Assembly: GCF_004331465.1 (NCBI RefSeq)
Contig: NZ_SJKB01000001.1
Coordinates: 682,001-746,000 of the forward strand
DNA length: 64,000 nt
Reading direction: 5' to 3'
Source of the DNA: Kribbella pittospori
GTDB taxonomy: Bacteria; Actinomycetota; Actinomycetes; Propionibacteriales; Kribbellaceae
Below, piece after piece: positions 1 through 8,109 of the stretch (the stretch's first letter is position 1; every line of letters begins with the position of its first letter). Below the pieces are notes generated by a model, which was not told the origin of the DNA, searched no databases, and saw only the letters and a program-made list of their open reading frames with translations. Position numbers and translations under genes: made by a program.

Positions 1-830
1 AACACCTTGTCGCCCAGGGTGTCGATGTCCTTCACCCGGGTCGTGCACTTCAGCGTCGGCTTCGGTATCGCCGCCGCGGCCGGCATCGAGTACGCCGCCC
101 CGGTGGTGGTGTTCACCATGGCCAGTGAGTAGTGGTCCTTGCCGTTGATGGTGCTGAACGGTCCACCGACGAAGACCCTGGTGCCGTTGTCGGACACGTC
201 GATCGCGTACACGTCGTTGTTCGCGTTCGGGTTCCAGGTCGTCAGGTCGCCGTAGAGCAGCCGGACCGCGGCGAGGCGGTTGCGGGTCTGGCCGTCGACG
301 CGGCCGAAGGCGCCGCCGATGTACACGGTGCTGCCGGAGATCGCCAGCGCCTTGACGCGCGCCGCGACGACCGGGTCCCAGGCCTGCACGATCCGGCCGG
401 TGACGGTGCTGTACATCGCGATCTTGCTTCGCTTCAGGCCGTTCGCGACGGTGAAGTCACCGCCGATCACCACCCACTTGCCGTCCGGGCTGGTGGCGAT
501 GCTGTACACCGGGCCGTTGAGGGTCGGCGCGAACGTGGTCGGCGCGCCGGTGGTCCGGTTGAAGGCGGCGACGTACGTGCGGACCACTTCGCCCTGACCG
601 GCGGCCTTGCCGGGTGGGCGGATCCGGGTGAACAGACCGCCGGCGAAGACGGTGTTCCCTGCGATGGCCAACGCGTTCACGCTGTTGTTGGTCTGCCACG
701 AGGTCTGCTTGATCGCCGAGACGGCGGAACCGAAACCTGGGGCCGCCGCCACCACTGGCGGACCGGACGGAATCAGTGCGGCGGCCACCACCGCCGCGCC
801 GGTGACGATGGCCAGAACTAACTTCTTCAT
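1..830 (-). CDS. Secreted GG-x-F repeat (beta-propeller-like) protein, 3' end outside window
   Basis: Only the first 276 codons are visible; the gene reads leftward off the window edge. The ATG at 830-828 is preceded by GAAGGAC at good spacing. The N-terminus is a Sec-type signal peptide: two lysines, then a hydrophobic Ala/Val/Leu stretch. The mature part is a series of blade-like units, each with a V-F/Y-x-GG-x-F core followed by a segment ending in N-R-L/I-A-A, spaced roughly 45-50 residues apart. It is a close paralogue of the next gene (1005-3218) along the whole visible length. An exported surface or wall-associated propeller protein is inferred; no enzymatic motif is visible and the substrate is unknown. 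Confidence 0.8.
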   Translation of the reverse strand, partial: MKKLVLAIVTGAAVVAAALIPSGPPVVAAAPGFGSAVSAIKQTSWQTNNSVNALAIAGNTVFAGGLFTRIRPPGKAAGQGEVVRTYVAAFNRTTGAPTTFAPTLNGPVYSIATSPDGKWVVIGGDFTVANGLKRSKIAMYSTVTGRIVQAWDPVVAARVKALAISGSTVYIGGAFGRVDGQTRNRLAAVRLLYGDLTTWNPNANNDVYAIDVSDNGTRVFVGGPFSTINGKDHYSLAMVNTTTGAAYSMPAAAAIPKPTLKCTTRVKDIDTLGDKV

Positions 831-906
831 TTATGTCCTTCGGACGGGCGGGTGCCTCACAACGGTGCGTGGCCTCAAAAACACACACCAGCAGCGGACA
901 TTAGCG

Positions 907-941
907 GGGTGGGAGCTCGTCCGGAAGGCGAGCTCCCACCC
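907..941 (-). terminator. Strong hairpin between the two propeller genes
   Basis: There is a perfect 13-bp stem, 907-919 pairing with 929-941, around a 9-nt loop. It lies downstream of the stop of the 1005-3218 gene and upstream of the next gene on the same strand. No T-run follows, as is common in high-GC actinobacteria. Terminator or mRNA-stabilising stem; the strand is inferred from gene direction. Confidence 0.6.
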
Positions 942-1004
942 GCGTTATGACTTTGTGTTGCAAACCCGAAAAACTTGTCCGAAGCCTTACTCAGCCGGCC
1001 TTGG

Positions 1005-3218
1005 TCAGCGGGCCGCGAAGTGCGACTGCACCTGGACCGGAGTGAGTGCGTACGGGTACACCGCGCCCTCGTCGATGCTCATCCCGACCTGGCTCGCGCC
1101 ACCGCCCGGCCAGTTGGTGTTGTTGTCGTACCCGAGCCGCCACCAGCCGTAGTACAGCGACGCGGTTCCGGCACTCGCGCTTCCCGCGAGTGCACCGTCG
1201 ACGAACAGCTTCATCGCGCCGTTGTCGAAGGTGCCGACGACGTGGTGCCACAGGCCGTCGTTCTTGCCCGAGGTGCTGGTCAGCGTCTTCTGGGCGCCGT
1301 CGTTCACCCCGAACACGATCGAGCCGTTGGTGCGCATGTACAGCTGCCGGTCGCCACCGGTCGCACTGGTGCCGGCCTTGGAGTTGCCGAAGCCGATGAT
1401 GCGTCCGCCGCGGTTGGTGCCGCTCTGCTTCACCCAGGCCTCGACGGTGAACTGCTGCGGCATGCTGTAGCCCTTTTCGGACGTCATCCGGCCGCTGGTC
1501 AGGGTTGCCGTCATCGCGGTGTTCCCCGCGATCGCGCCCGGCTGGCCCAGGACCGCGCCACCGAAGGTGCCGTTGTTGCTCTGCCCGGACGAGTCGACCG
1601 ACGTCGTCGTACCGGCCGGCTCACCGAGCCGCCAGTAGGCCTGCGGCCCGTCGGCGTTGATGATCTGGTCGTACGCCGTTGCCGGTGCACTGGCGACCGT
1701 GACCGGGTCGGAGTAGTTGCCGCGCAACGTCGTACTGCCGTCGGTCACCTCGACGCGGTAGTTCGGCGTCTCGCCCGCCACCACGTTGGTGTCGACGTAG
1801 TGCAGCCACGGTCGATCCCACGGAGTCGACGTCGCCGTCCACGTCGCGATGGTGGTGTTGCTGAAGCCCTTCAGCAGCCGGTACGTCAGCGTGCTGTCGT
1901 CGTTGTCGACCACGGTCGGGAAGTGGATCTGCACCTCACCCGGCTTCACGCTGTACGGCAGCAGCTTGGCCGGCTTGGCCGGCGCCGCACCCGGCGTCGC
2001 GTTGGTGAAGCGGGTCAGGCCCTGCTGGCCGACGCCGTTCGTGCTGAAGAAGTCACCACCGACCCAGAGGTCGTCGCCACCGGTCGCGAACGCGAGCGGT
2101 CCGACCTCGGTAGGCGGTCCGGCGTCGGTGTTCGGGTACCACGGGCCGAGCGTGCCGTCGGAGACTTTCTCCACCAGCAGGTACCGGTAGTCGAACCCCT
2201 GCGGGAAGCCGCCGGCGCCCTGGTTGGCGCAGTCGTGCGCGTGCGAACCCTTGTAGAGCCAGCCGTTGACGACCTTGACCGCCTCGGTCGCGCCGAGGCA
2301 CGAGTTCTTCCACTTCAGCGCGTTGGTCGAGACGTCGACCGCCCAGGTGCCGTCGAAGCAGCCGCCACCGTCACCGCCGTTGCCGAAGTACACGGTGTCG
2401 CCGCTGGCGTCGATCGCCTTGACCCGGGTGGTGCAGGAGCCGTTCGGCGGCGGGACCGCGGACGCACCCGGGAACGGCAGTACGGCGCCGGTCGTCGGGT
2501 CGAGGCTGGTCACGGTGTTCTGGTTGGTGCCGTTGACGGCGCTGAACTGGCCGCCGGCGTACACCTTGGAGCCGTCGTCCGCCGCATCGACGGCGTACAC
2601 GTCGCCGTTCACGGACGGGGCGAACGGGAGCAGAGTGCCGGTGTCGGCGCTGACCGCCGCGAGCCGGTTCCGGGTCAGGTTGTTCACCAGGCCGAAGGAT
2701 CCGCCGAAGTAGACGGTGTCGCCGTGCACGGCGATCGTCTTGACCCGGAAGGAGACCGACGGCTTCCAGGTCGTCACCAGCGCGCCGGTGGCGGTGTCGA
2801 ACGCGGCGATCCGGTTCCGGGTGACGCCGTTGACGGTGGTGAAGTCACCACCGACGAAGATCCGCGAGCCGTCGGCGGACGCCGCGACCGCGTAGACCTG
2901 GCCGTTGAGGACCGGGTTGAACGCGGTGACCAGAGCACCGGTGTTCTCGTCGAAAGCGGCCAGGTACGCCTGGGCGACCTCACCGGTCCCGGCCGCGGCG
3001 CCCGGTGGCCGCACGCTCGTGAATCGGCCGCCGGCGTACGCCTTGCCCGCCGCGACCGTGATGCCCTGCACGCTTCCGTTGGTCTGCCAGGTCGGGCTCG
3101 CCACTGCTGACAGCGAAGCCTCGATGCTCTGGGCGGGCGGCGCGAAAACGACCACCAGTGCCCCGGCGACGAGAGCGCCCACGAGCCCCAGACGCGTGAG
3201 CAACCATCTCTTGTTCAT
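1005..3218 (-). CDS. Secreted GG-x-F repeat protein with C-terminal LamG-like domain
   Basis: The protein is 737 aa. I chose the ATG at 3218 because it is followed by a clean signal peptide (MNKRW, then a long Leu/Val/Ala run) and preceded by a GAGGGGG/GCAGG purine tract; the frame is open further upstream but that would overlap the next gene. Residues about 40-400 hold repeated V-x-GG-x-F blades like the neighbouring paralogue. A fibronectin-like segment follows around 430-530. The last 200 residues (from YWRLGEP through FTVEAWV, DGLWHHVVGTFD and KLFVDG) match a LamG/concanavalin-like jelly-roll, which typically binds carbohydrate. It is probably an extracellular glycan-binding protein of the adjoining polysaccharide locus. 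No catalytic residues are recognised. Confidence 0.8.
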   Translation of the reverse strand: MNKRWLLTRLGLVGALVAGALVVVFAPPAQSIEASLSAVASPTWQTNGSVQGITVAAGKAYAGGRFTSVRPPGAAAGTGEVAQAYLAAFDENTGALVTAFNPVLNGQVYAVAASADGSRIFVGGDFTTVNGVTRNRIAAFDTATGALVTTWKPSVSFRVKTIAVHGDTVYFGGSFGLVNNLTRNRLAAVSADTGTLLPFAPSVNGDVYAVDAADDGSKVYAGGQFSAVNGTNQNTVTSLDPTTGAVLPFPGASAVPPPNGSCTTRVKAIDASGDTVYFGNGGDGGGCFDGTWAVDVSTNALKWKNSCLGATEAVKVVNGWLYKGSHAHDCANQGAGGFPQGFDYRYLLVEKVSDGTLGPWYPNTDAGPPTEVGPLAFATGGDDLWVGGDFFSTNGVGQQGLTRFTNATPGAAPAKPAKLLPYSVKPGEVQIHFPTVVDNDDSTLTYRLLKGFSNTTIATWTATSTPWDRPWLHYVDTNVVAGETPNYRVEVTDGSTTLRGNYSDPVTVASAPATAYDQIINADGPQAYWRLGEPAGTTTSVDSSGQSNNGTFGGAVLGQPGAIAGNTAMTATLTSGRMTSEKGYSMPQQFTVEAWVKQSGTNRGGRIIGFGNSKAGTSATGGDRQLYMRTNGSIVFGVNDGAQKTLTSTSGKNDGLWHHVVGTFDNGAMKLFVDGALAGSASAGTASLYYGWWRLGYDNNTNWPGGGASQVGMSIDEGAVYPYALTPVQVQSHFAAR

Positions 3219-3402
3219 CCTGCGGTGTCCCCCTCGGACAGAAGGCGCGCGGAACGGCGCCGTACCAAATTCCCGGCAGCCCCCGGGAATCCCCCGGGGG
3301 TCAGAGTAGGGCATGACCGGATGCTTCGGTACGCCCGATCCCAGCTGCCTATATCCTGGGGCGCTGGCACCGAGCCTGTGGGCGATGGAAGTGGGGTAGG
3401 GG

Positions 3403-5022
3403 ATGGAACCGGGCACCGTGGTCTGGCGGGAGACCGCTCAGTCACTGCTACGGCAGAAGTGGCTCATCATGGGCTGCATCGTCCTCGGCCTGCTCGGGGC
3501 ATCCGTCTTCGCGTTGTCGCAGACGACGCGGTGGACCGCCTCGAGCCAGCTGGTGCTCGGGCCGGCGGTCCCGCCGGCCCTGGTCGGGAAGCTGCCCACC
3601 ACGGACAAGACCGGCCCGCTCGGGATGGATCTGCCCGCCGAGACGCAGGCCCGGGTGATGGCAAGCCCGACGCTGCTGCACAGCGTGGCGAAGTCGCTCG
3701 GGATGGACACCACCGACGACGCGATCCAGGAGCTGGCGTCGGTGACCCGGGTCAAGGCGGTCACCGACAACGCCTACCTGGTCACCACCGACGGCCCGAC
3801 CGCCGCGAAGGCGGTCGAGCGGGCCAACGCGATCTCCAGCATCTACCTGAAGCAGCGCAACGACGAGGCCAAGGCGCTGCTGACCACGCTCGCCGGGCAG
3901 GCCCAGGACCGGTCCAAGACCGCGACCCAGCAGTCGAAGAGCCTGGTCAGCCAGATCGACGAGGCGGTCCAGCGGGGCGACTCGCAGACCGCCGCCGCGC
4001 TGCGCGACCAGCGGGTCGGGCTGGCGACCGAGGCCCGGCAGGCTGCCGACGACGCGGCCGCGATGGTGAAGGCGCTGACCACGGTCGGTGCCGGTAGCGA
4101 GCTGGTCACCCCGGCCACCACGGACACCGCGACCTCCTCGCCGATGGTTGCCCGCGACATCCTGGTCGGCGGCATCCTCGGTCTGGTGCTCGGCTTCGGT
4201 CTGGCGCTGCTCCGGTCGCACCTGACGCCGTACATCGTGACTCGCGACCAGGCGGCCCGGGCGGCGAGCTCGCCGGTCATCGCCGCGTCGGAGGGCAACC
4301 GGCGCCGGTTCTGGCATCGGACGGCTCCCGAGTTGCCGCAGTACGAGATCACTGCGTTGGGTGCCGAGGCGAGCGGTGCGCTTGCTCGCCGCGAGTTGAA
4401 CCCGCGCGCGTTTGCCGGTGGTGGTCCGGGCGCGATGCTTGTGGTCTCCGCATCCCCGACTCCGAACTCGGCCGGTATCGCGCTGGCGATGGCCGAAGCG
4501 AACGCGCGCGACGGCCGGGAGACGCTACTGGTCCTGGCAGACATCGAAGGTACGCCGGTTCTCTCGCACGTGACCGGCCACGAGGGGCTGACCGATCTGG
4601 TGATGGAGCCTGCGGCGACGCGGGCGATCCGGGCGCGGAAGCTGTTCCGCCCGGGCACGGTCGCCGATCTGTACGTGCTTCCGCCTGGCCTCAACCACGA
4701 GGAGACCGCCGCGGCCGTTGGTCCGTCGCTGGTGCCGGGCATCGTGGCGGACCTGCCGCCTGGGTACTCCGTTGTCATTCACGGACCGGCGTCTGTTGGC
4801 CGGCACGGGATCACGCCGCTGGCTGCGGCCGTGGACGCGTCGGTGCTGGTGGTGCAGGTCGGGCACGACAAGGAGATGGACGTTGCCCGGCTGACCGGTG
4901 CATTGCAGTTCGCGGGTGCGCCGGTGCTGGGCGTCGTACTGATCGGTGCCTCGCCGCACGACGAGACGCTGGGCATTCCGTTGAACTACAAGCCGCTCGA
5001 CACCGCCGCACCGCTGCGCTGA
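3403..5022 (+). CDS. Chain-length determinant (Wzz/CapA-like) protein with degenerate BY-kinase-like domain
   Basis: The protein is 539 aa with two predicted transmembrane helices, at about residues 20-40 and 252-271. The extracytoplasmic stretch between them is helical with heptad-like composition. This is the architecture of polysaccharide co-polymerases that set glycan chain length. The C-terminal cytoplasmic part (about 340-520) resembles a bacterial tyrosine-kinase/ParA fold: a beta strand MLVVSASPTPNSAG sits where Walker A belongs, and LLVLADIEG where the second Asp motif belongs. The Walker A lysine is absent and there is no C-terminal Tyr cluster, so a dead kinase is inferred. The gene lies 10 nt upstream of the O-antigen-ligase-type gene and is probably co-transcribed with it. 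Confidence 0.75.
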   Translation: MEPGTVVWRETAQSLLRQKWLIMGCIVLGLLGASVFALSQTTRWTASSQLVLGPAVPPALVGKLPTTDKTGPLGMDLPAETQARVMASPTLLHSVAKSLGMDTTDDAIQELASVTRVKAVTDNAYLVTTDGPTAAKAVERANAISSIYLKQRNDEAKALLTTLAGQAQDRSKTATQQSKSLVSQIDEAVQRGDSQTAAALRDQRVGLATEARQAADDAAAMVKALTTVGAGSELVTPATTDTATSSPMVARDILVGGILGLVLGFGLALLRSHLTPYIVTRDQAARAASSPVIAASEGNRRRFWHRTAPELPQYEITALGAEASGALARRELNPRAFAGGGPGAMLVVSASPTPNSAGIALAMAEANARDGRETLLVLADIEGTPVLSHVTGHEGLTDLVMEPAATRAIRARKLFRPGTVADLYVLPPGLNHEETAAAVGPSLVPGIVADLPPGYSVVIHGPASVGRHGITPLAAAVDASVLVVQVGHDKEMDVARLTGALQFAGAPVLGVVLIGASPHDETLGIPLNYKPLDTAAPLR

Positions 5023-5032
5023 ACGTGGTGTC

Positions 5033-6346
5033 ATGATTCGATCCGCGACCGCCTACCGTTCCGGTGGGGCCCGTCTGGCGCCACCGGTGCCGGGCACGGT
5101 CGACGGCGAGATCCAGAAGCCGGCGTGGTTCTGGCTGGTGTTGTGGTGTCTGTTCGTGCTCGGTGTGCAGCCGTGGTCGTCGCGAGTCGCGGCGCCGCAG
5201 GGGACCACCGGGTCGACGAACAGTGTGATGAAGGGTTTGTTGCTCGGGGCGATCTTCCTGATCGCGATGGCTGCGACCAAGCCCGGGTTCCGGACTCGGG
5301 TGAATCCGGCGAGCAGTATGTACCTGCTGTACGTGATGTTTGCCGTCGCCACGGCGTTCTTGCTGGCGGAGCCGCTCGGGCCGCTGACGCGGTTGGCGCG
5401 GTTCATGATCGGGCTGATCCTGGTGTTCCTGCTCTGGCGGCCGCTGGTGCAGGTGCCGGAGCGGTTGGTGCGGGCGCATCTATGGGCGCATGTGTTGCTG
5501 GCGGCAACAGTCGTGGCGAGTCTCGCGTACGCGCCCAGTCAGGCGTGGCGGCCGCTGAGCTCGCTCGGCACCGGGTATCGCCTGCAGGGTGTCATCATCC
5601 CGATGCTGCCGCCGCGGGTCGGTGAGGTCGGCGCGATCCTGTTCGGGCTGGCGCTGCTCGGACTGTTGTGCCGGAAGCTGTCGATGATCCCGTCGGTTGG
5701 CCTGATGGGGCTCGGCGTCGTACTGGTGGCGGCGAGCCGGACCCGTACGTCGGCGGCGGCGATCGCGCTCGGACTGGTGATCGCGTTGATCATCACCCGG
5801 AAGACGTGGGCCGGGCGGATCGCGAGTCTGGCCGTGCCGGGGTTGATCGGGATCGCGTTCCTGACCATCGGCTCGCTGCATACGTGGGTGTTGCGTGGGC
5901 AGGGGACGCAGCAAATCAGTTCGCTCAGTGGGCGTACGACGAGTTGGCAGGCGGTGCTGGACGAGAAGGTGTCGATCCAGACCGCGATCATCGGTCACGG
6001 CCTCGGCAACAAGCGGGTGCTGCTGCGGCGCGGTGAAGGCGACATCGACGTGATGGCGATCGACAACAGCTGGCTCGGCCTCTACTGGGAGACCGGTCTG
6101 CTCGCGGTCACGATCGTCGCAATCGCTCTCATCCTGGCCTGGGTCTCGGTTCTCCGGGCGCCCACGCCGTACATCCGGGCCTGCGGAGCCCTCCTCCTCG
6201 GCTACGTCACCGCCGCCTCCCTCAACGAAAGCGGCCTGTCAGACCTCAGCTCCATGACAGTCCACCTGCTGGTAGCCGCCGCCATCTGCGACGCCGACCG
6301 AATCCGCCAAAGATCCCGAACCCAAGCCAGAGCTCTAACCCGCTAA
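5033..6346 (+). CDS. O-antigen ligase / Wzy-type polysaccharide polymerase family membrane protein
   Basis: The protein is 437 aa and strongly hydrophobic, with about ten or more predicted transmembrane segments starting near residue 30. A large soluble loop around 290-340 contains GRTTSWQAVL and IGHGLGNKR, the R-x-x-x-W and G-x-G-type signature of the O-antigen ligase family. These proteins polymerise or ligate lipid-linked glycans outside the membrane. It follows the chain-length protein by 10 nt, so the pair probably controls polymerisation and length of the same exopolysaccharide. Ligase versus polymerase cannot be decided from sequence. A bidirectional hairpin follows the stop. Confidence 0.75.
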   Translation: MIRSATAYRSGGARLAPPVPGTVDGEIQKPAWFWLVLWCLFVLGVQPWSSRVAAPQGTTGSTNSVMKGLLLGAIFLIAMAATKPGFRTRVNPASSMYLLYVMFAVATAFLLAEPLGPLTRLARFMIGLILVFLLWRPLVQVPERLVRAHLWAHVLLAATVVASLAYAPSQAWRPLSSLGTGYRLQGVIIPMLPPRVGEVGAILFGLALLGLLCRKLSMIPSVGLMGLGVVLVAASRTRTSAAAIALGLVIALIITRKTWAGRIASLAVPGLIGIAFLTIGSLHTWVLRGQGTQQISSLSGRTTSWQAVLDEKVSIQTAIIGHGLGNKRVLLRRGEGDIDVMAIDNSWLGLYWETGLLAVTIVAIALILAWVSVLRAPTPYIRACGALLLGYVTAASLNESGLSDLSSMTVHLLVAAAICDADRIRQRSRTQARALTR

Positions 6347-6358
6347 CACCACGGCCCA

Positions 6359-6400
6359 CTGGCGGGTTGTTTCACCGCTAGCGTGCTAACAACCCGCCAG
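6359..6400. terminator. Bidirectional terminator between convergent genes
   Basis: A perfect 13-bp inverted repeat, 6359-6371 with 6388-6400, encloses a 16-nt loop that itself contains the 8-bp palindrome CGCTAGCG. It sits between the stop of the polymerase gene and the stop of the oppositely oriented beta-helix gene, as expected for a shared terminator. Confidence 0.7.
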
Positions 6401-6424
6401 CCGGCACACAACCCGCTACCCGCA

Positions 6425-7951
6425 CTAGCTGCTGACTGAGTCCTGGTCGAAGCCGGCCTCTTGCCATTGGGGCCAGGTGAGGGTCTTTCCTTGGTGGGCG
6501 AAGGGGGTGGGGCCGGTGAACTGGTAGCTGTTGTGGTGGAAGGTGACCGAGCCGGCGCGGGTGGGGGAGCCTTTGTTCTCGACGACGCCGGTGCTGGAGG
6601 TCGCGTCCTGCATGACCACGAGGTTGCCTTCGATGGTGACGTCGCGGAGGACGTACGTACCGCGCGGCCCGTCACCCCGGGTGCGGGACTGGATCGAGAT
6701 CCCGTTGCGGTTGTCCTTGACCAGGTTGCCGCGGACCTGCACCCCGGCGGACGTGTTCACGTTGATCCCACCGCCGTCCCACAGGCTCCCACCGGACCCG
6801 CGCCCGGTCCCGTACCCGTTGCCCTCGACAACGTTCTGCTCGATCACGGCCTGGTAGCTGATCTCGTACCGGATCCCGTCCGCCGCGTTCCCACGGATCC
6901 GGTTCCCGCTGATCGTCCGGTCGTACTCCGCGATGTCGCTCCACATCCCGATGCCCCGGTTGTCGACGATGTCGTTGCCCGACACCTGGCCCGACGACCG
7001 GGTCGACTTGATCCCACCGGACTCCCAGTCGGCGATCCAGAACCCGTCGGTGTTGTTCCGGGTCACCAGGTTCGCGGTGATCCGGACGCCCTCGGACTTG
7101 TACTGCCCGATCCCGAGCTGCCCGTTGTCCGCGACCGTGTTCCGGCTCAGCTCGGCCCGGTCGCCCTCGATCACCATGATCCCGACCGCGTGATTCCAGC
7201 GAACCTCGTTCGAGACCACCTTCCACCCGGGCCCGACCTGCAGCGCACCGCCCTGCGGCAGGCTCGCGAAGTGCTCGATCGTCAACCCGGTCACGGTGAC
7301 GTCGTCCGCCGACTTCTCGATCGCAGTCGGCGTCCGCGACAGCTCGACCGCGCGGCCGTCCGGATCGTCACCGACGTACACAGCGTTCGAGGCGTAGTCC
7401 CCGAAGAACGTCCCCGGCTTCAACTCCCCGAGACTCATCACCCGCGTCAGATGCTTCCCGTCGACGAACACCTGCTCGCCCCGCTGGCACGGCTTCGTCT
7501 TGTTGTCCTCACACTGCCCCTTCAGCGGGTACGCCGCCGGCAGCACCCCACGCACCACCCACCGATCGCCGTCCCGCTGCCACCCACTCAGCGCGACAGA
7601 CCCAGTCAGTACGACGCCCTTCCCACCGGCCAGCGTGTCACCGGCCCGCGGCCGGATCGCCCGGCTGATCCGATGCACACCCTTCGCGAAGCAGAACGCC
7701 GTACCTTCCGGCGCCGCGTCGATCACCTGCTGCGGATCCGCCCCCACCGCGATCGCGGTCCCCACACAAGCCTTCGCCGTACCAGGTCCCGTCGGCCCAA
7801 GCGCAACGGCCGCAGCCGCCGGCGGGGCAGTAGGCACCGTCACCGCAGGCGTCACCACAGAGGGCTTGGCCGAGTCCCCATCACCCGCAGAACACCCGGC
7901 CAGCAGCAGCACCAGTACGGCGCCACCCGCCACAACACCACGACGCCTCAT
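6425..7951 (-). CDS. Beta-helix lipoprotein 1 (right-handed parallel beta-helix repeat protein)
   Basis: The protein is 508 aa. The ATG at 7951 is preceded by GAGAGGG. The signal peptide ends in lipobox LAGC (Cys about residue 20), so the protein is expected to be a membrane-anchored lipoprotein. After a Pro/Ala-rich spacer comes a Cys-containing module (GTAFCF; GQCEDN), then from about residue 200 a stack of N-x-V/I-x-x-N turns typical of right-handed parallel beta-helices (pectate-lyase-like, PbH1 repeats). Segments ADWESGGIK, SLWDGGGIN and SIQSRTRG are nearly identical in the two paralogues at 16217-17908 and 18326-20017. The fold suggests binding or cleavage of acidic polysaccharide. The neighbouring uronate catabolic genes are consistent with this, but no lyase or hydrolase family could be assigned. 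Confidence 0.8.
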   Translation of the reverse strand: MRRRGVVAGGAVLVLLLAGCSAGDGDSAKPSVVTPAVTVPTAPPAAAAVALGPTGPGTAKACVGTAIAVGADPQQVIDAAPEGTAFCFAKGVHRISRAIRPRAGDTLAGGKGVVLTGSVALSGWQRDGDRWVVRGVLPAAYPLKGQCEDNKTKPCQRGEQVFVDGKHLTRVMSLGELKPGTFFGDYASNAVYVGDDPDGRAVELSRTPTAIEKSADDVTVTGLTIEHFASLPQGGALQVGPGWKVVSNEVRWNHAVGIMVIEGDRAELSRNTVADNGQLGIGQYKSEGVRITANLVTRNNTDGFWIADWESGGIKSTRSSGQVSGNDIVDNRGIGMWSDIAEYDRTISGNRIRGNAADGIRYEISYQAVIEQNVVEGNGYGTGRGSGGSLWDGGGINVNTSAGVQVRGNLVKDNRNGISIQSRTRGDGPRGTYVLRDVTIEGNLVVMQDATSSTGVVENKGSPTRAGSVTFHHNSYQFTGPTPFAHQGKTLTWPQWQEAGFDQDSVSS

Positions 7952-8002
7952 CAGGTCCCTCTCACCTCACCGCCGGCGGACAGATCTGGTGGAGACTACA
8001 GG

Positions 8003-8104
8003 CGGACCTGTACCACTCACCAAGCAGGCAGGCTGCAGTCAGATCCCGCTCAGCCCCGCGGCCGCCGACCCCTCGACAACTGGTTGGTGAGTGGCACAGG
8101 TCCG
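8003..8104. repeat. Long inverted repeat, 21-bp arms with one mismatch
   Basis: Arm 8003-8023 is the reverse complement of 8084-8104 except for one position, with a 60-nt spacer. It occupies most of the gap between the uxaC stop (8110) and the start of beta-helix gene 1 (7951), both on the minus strand. It could be a large terminator or cruciform for uxaC, or paired binding sites for a regulator. No function is established. Confidence 0.6.
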
Positions 8105-8109
8105 GCCCT

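Noticed and set aside
3219..3416. 66-residue N-terminal extension of the LamG propeller protein
   Set aside because: It would overlap the chain-length gene on the other strand and push the clear signal peptide into the interior. The ATG at 3218 is better.
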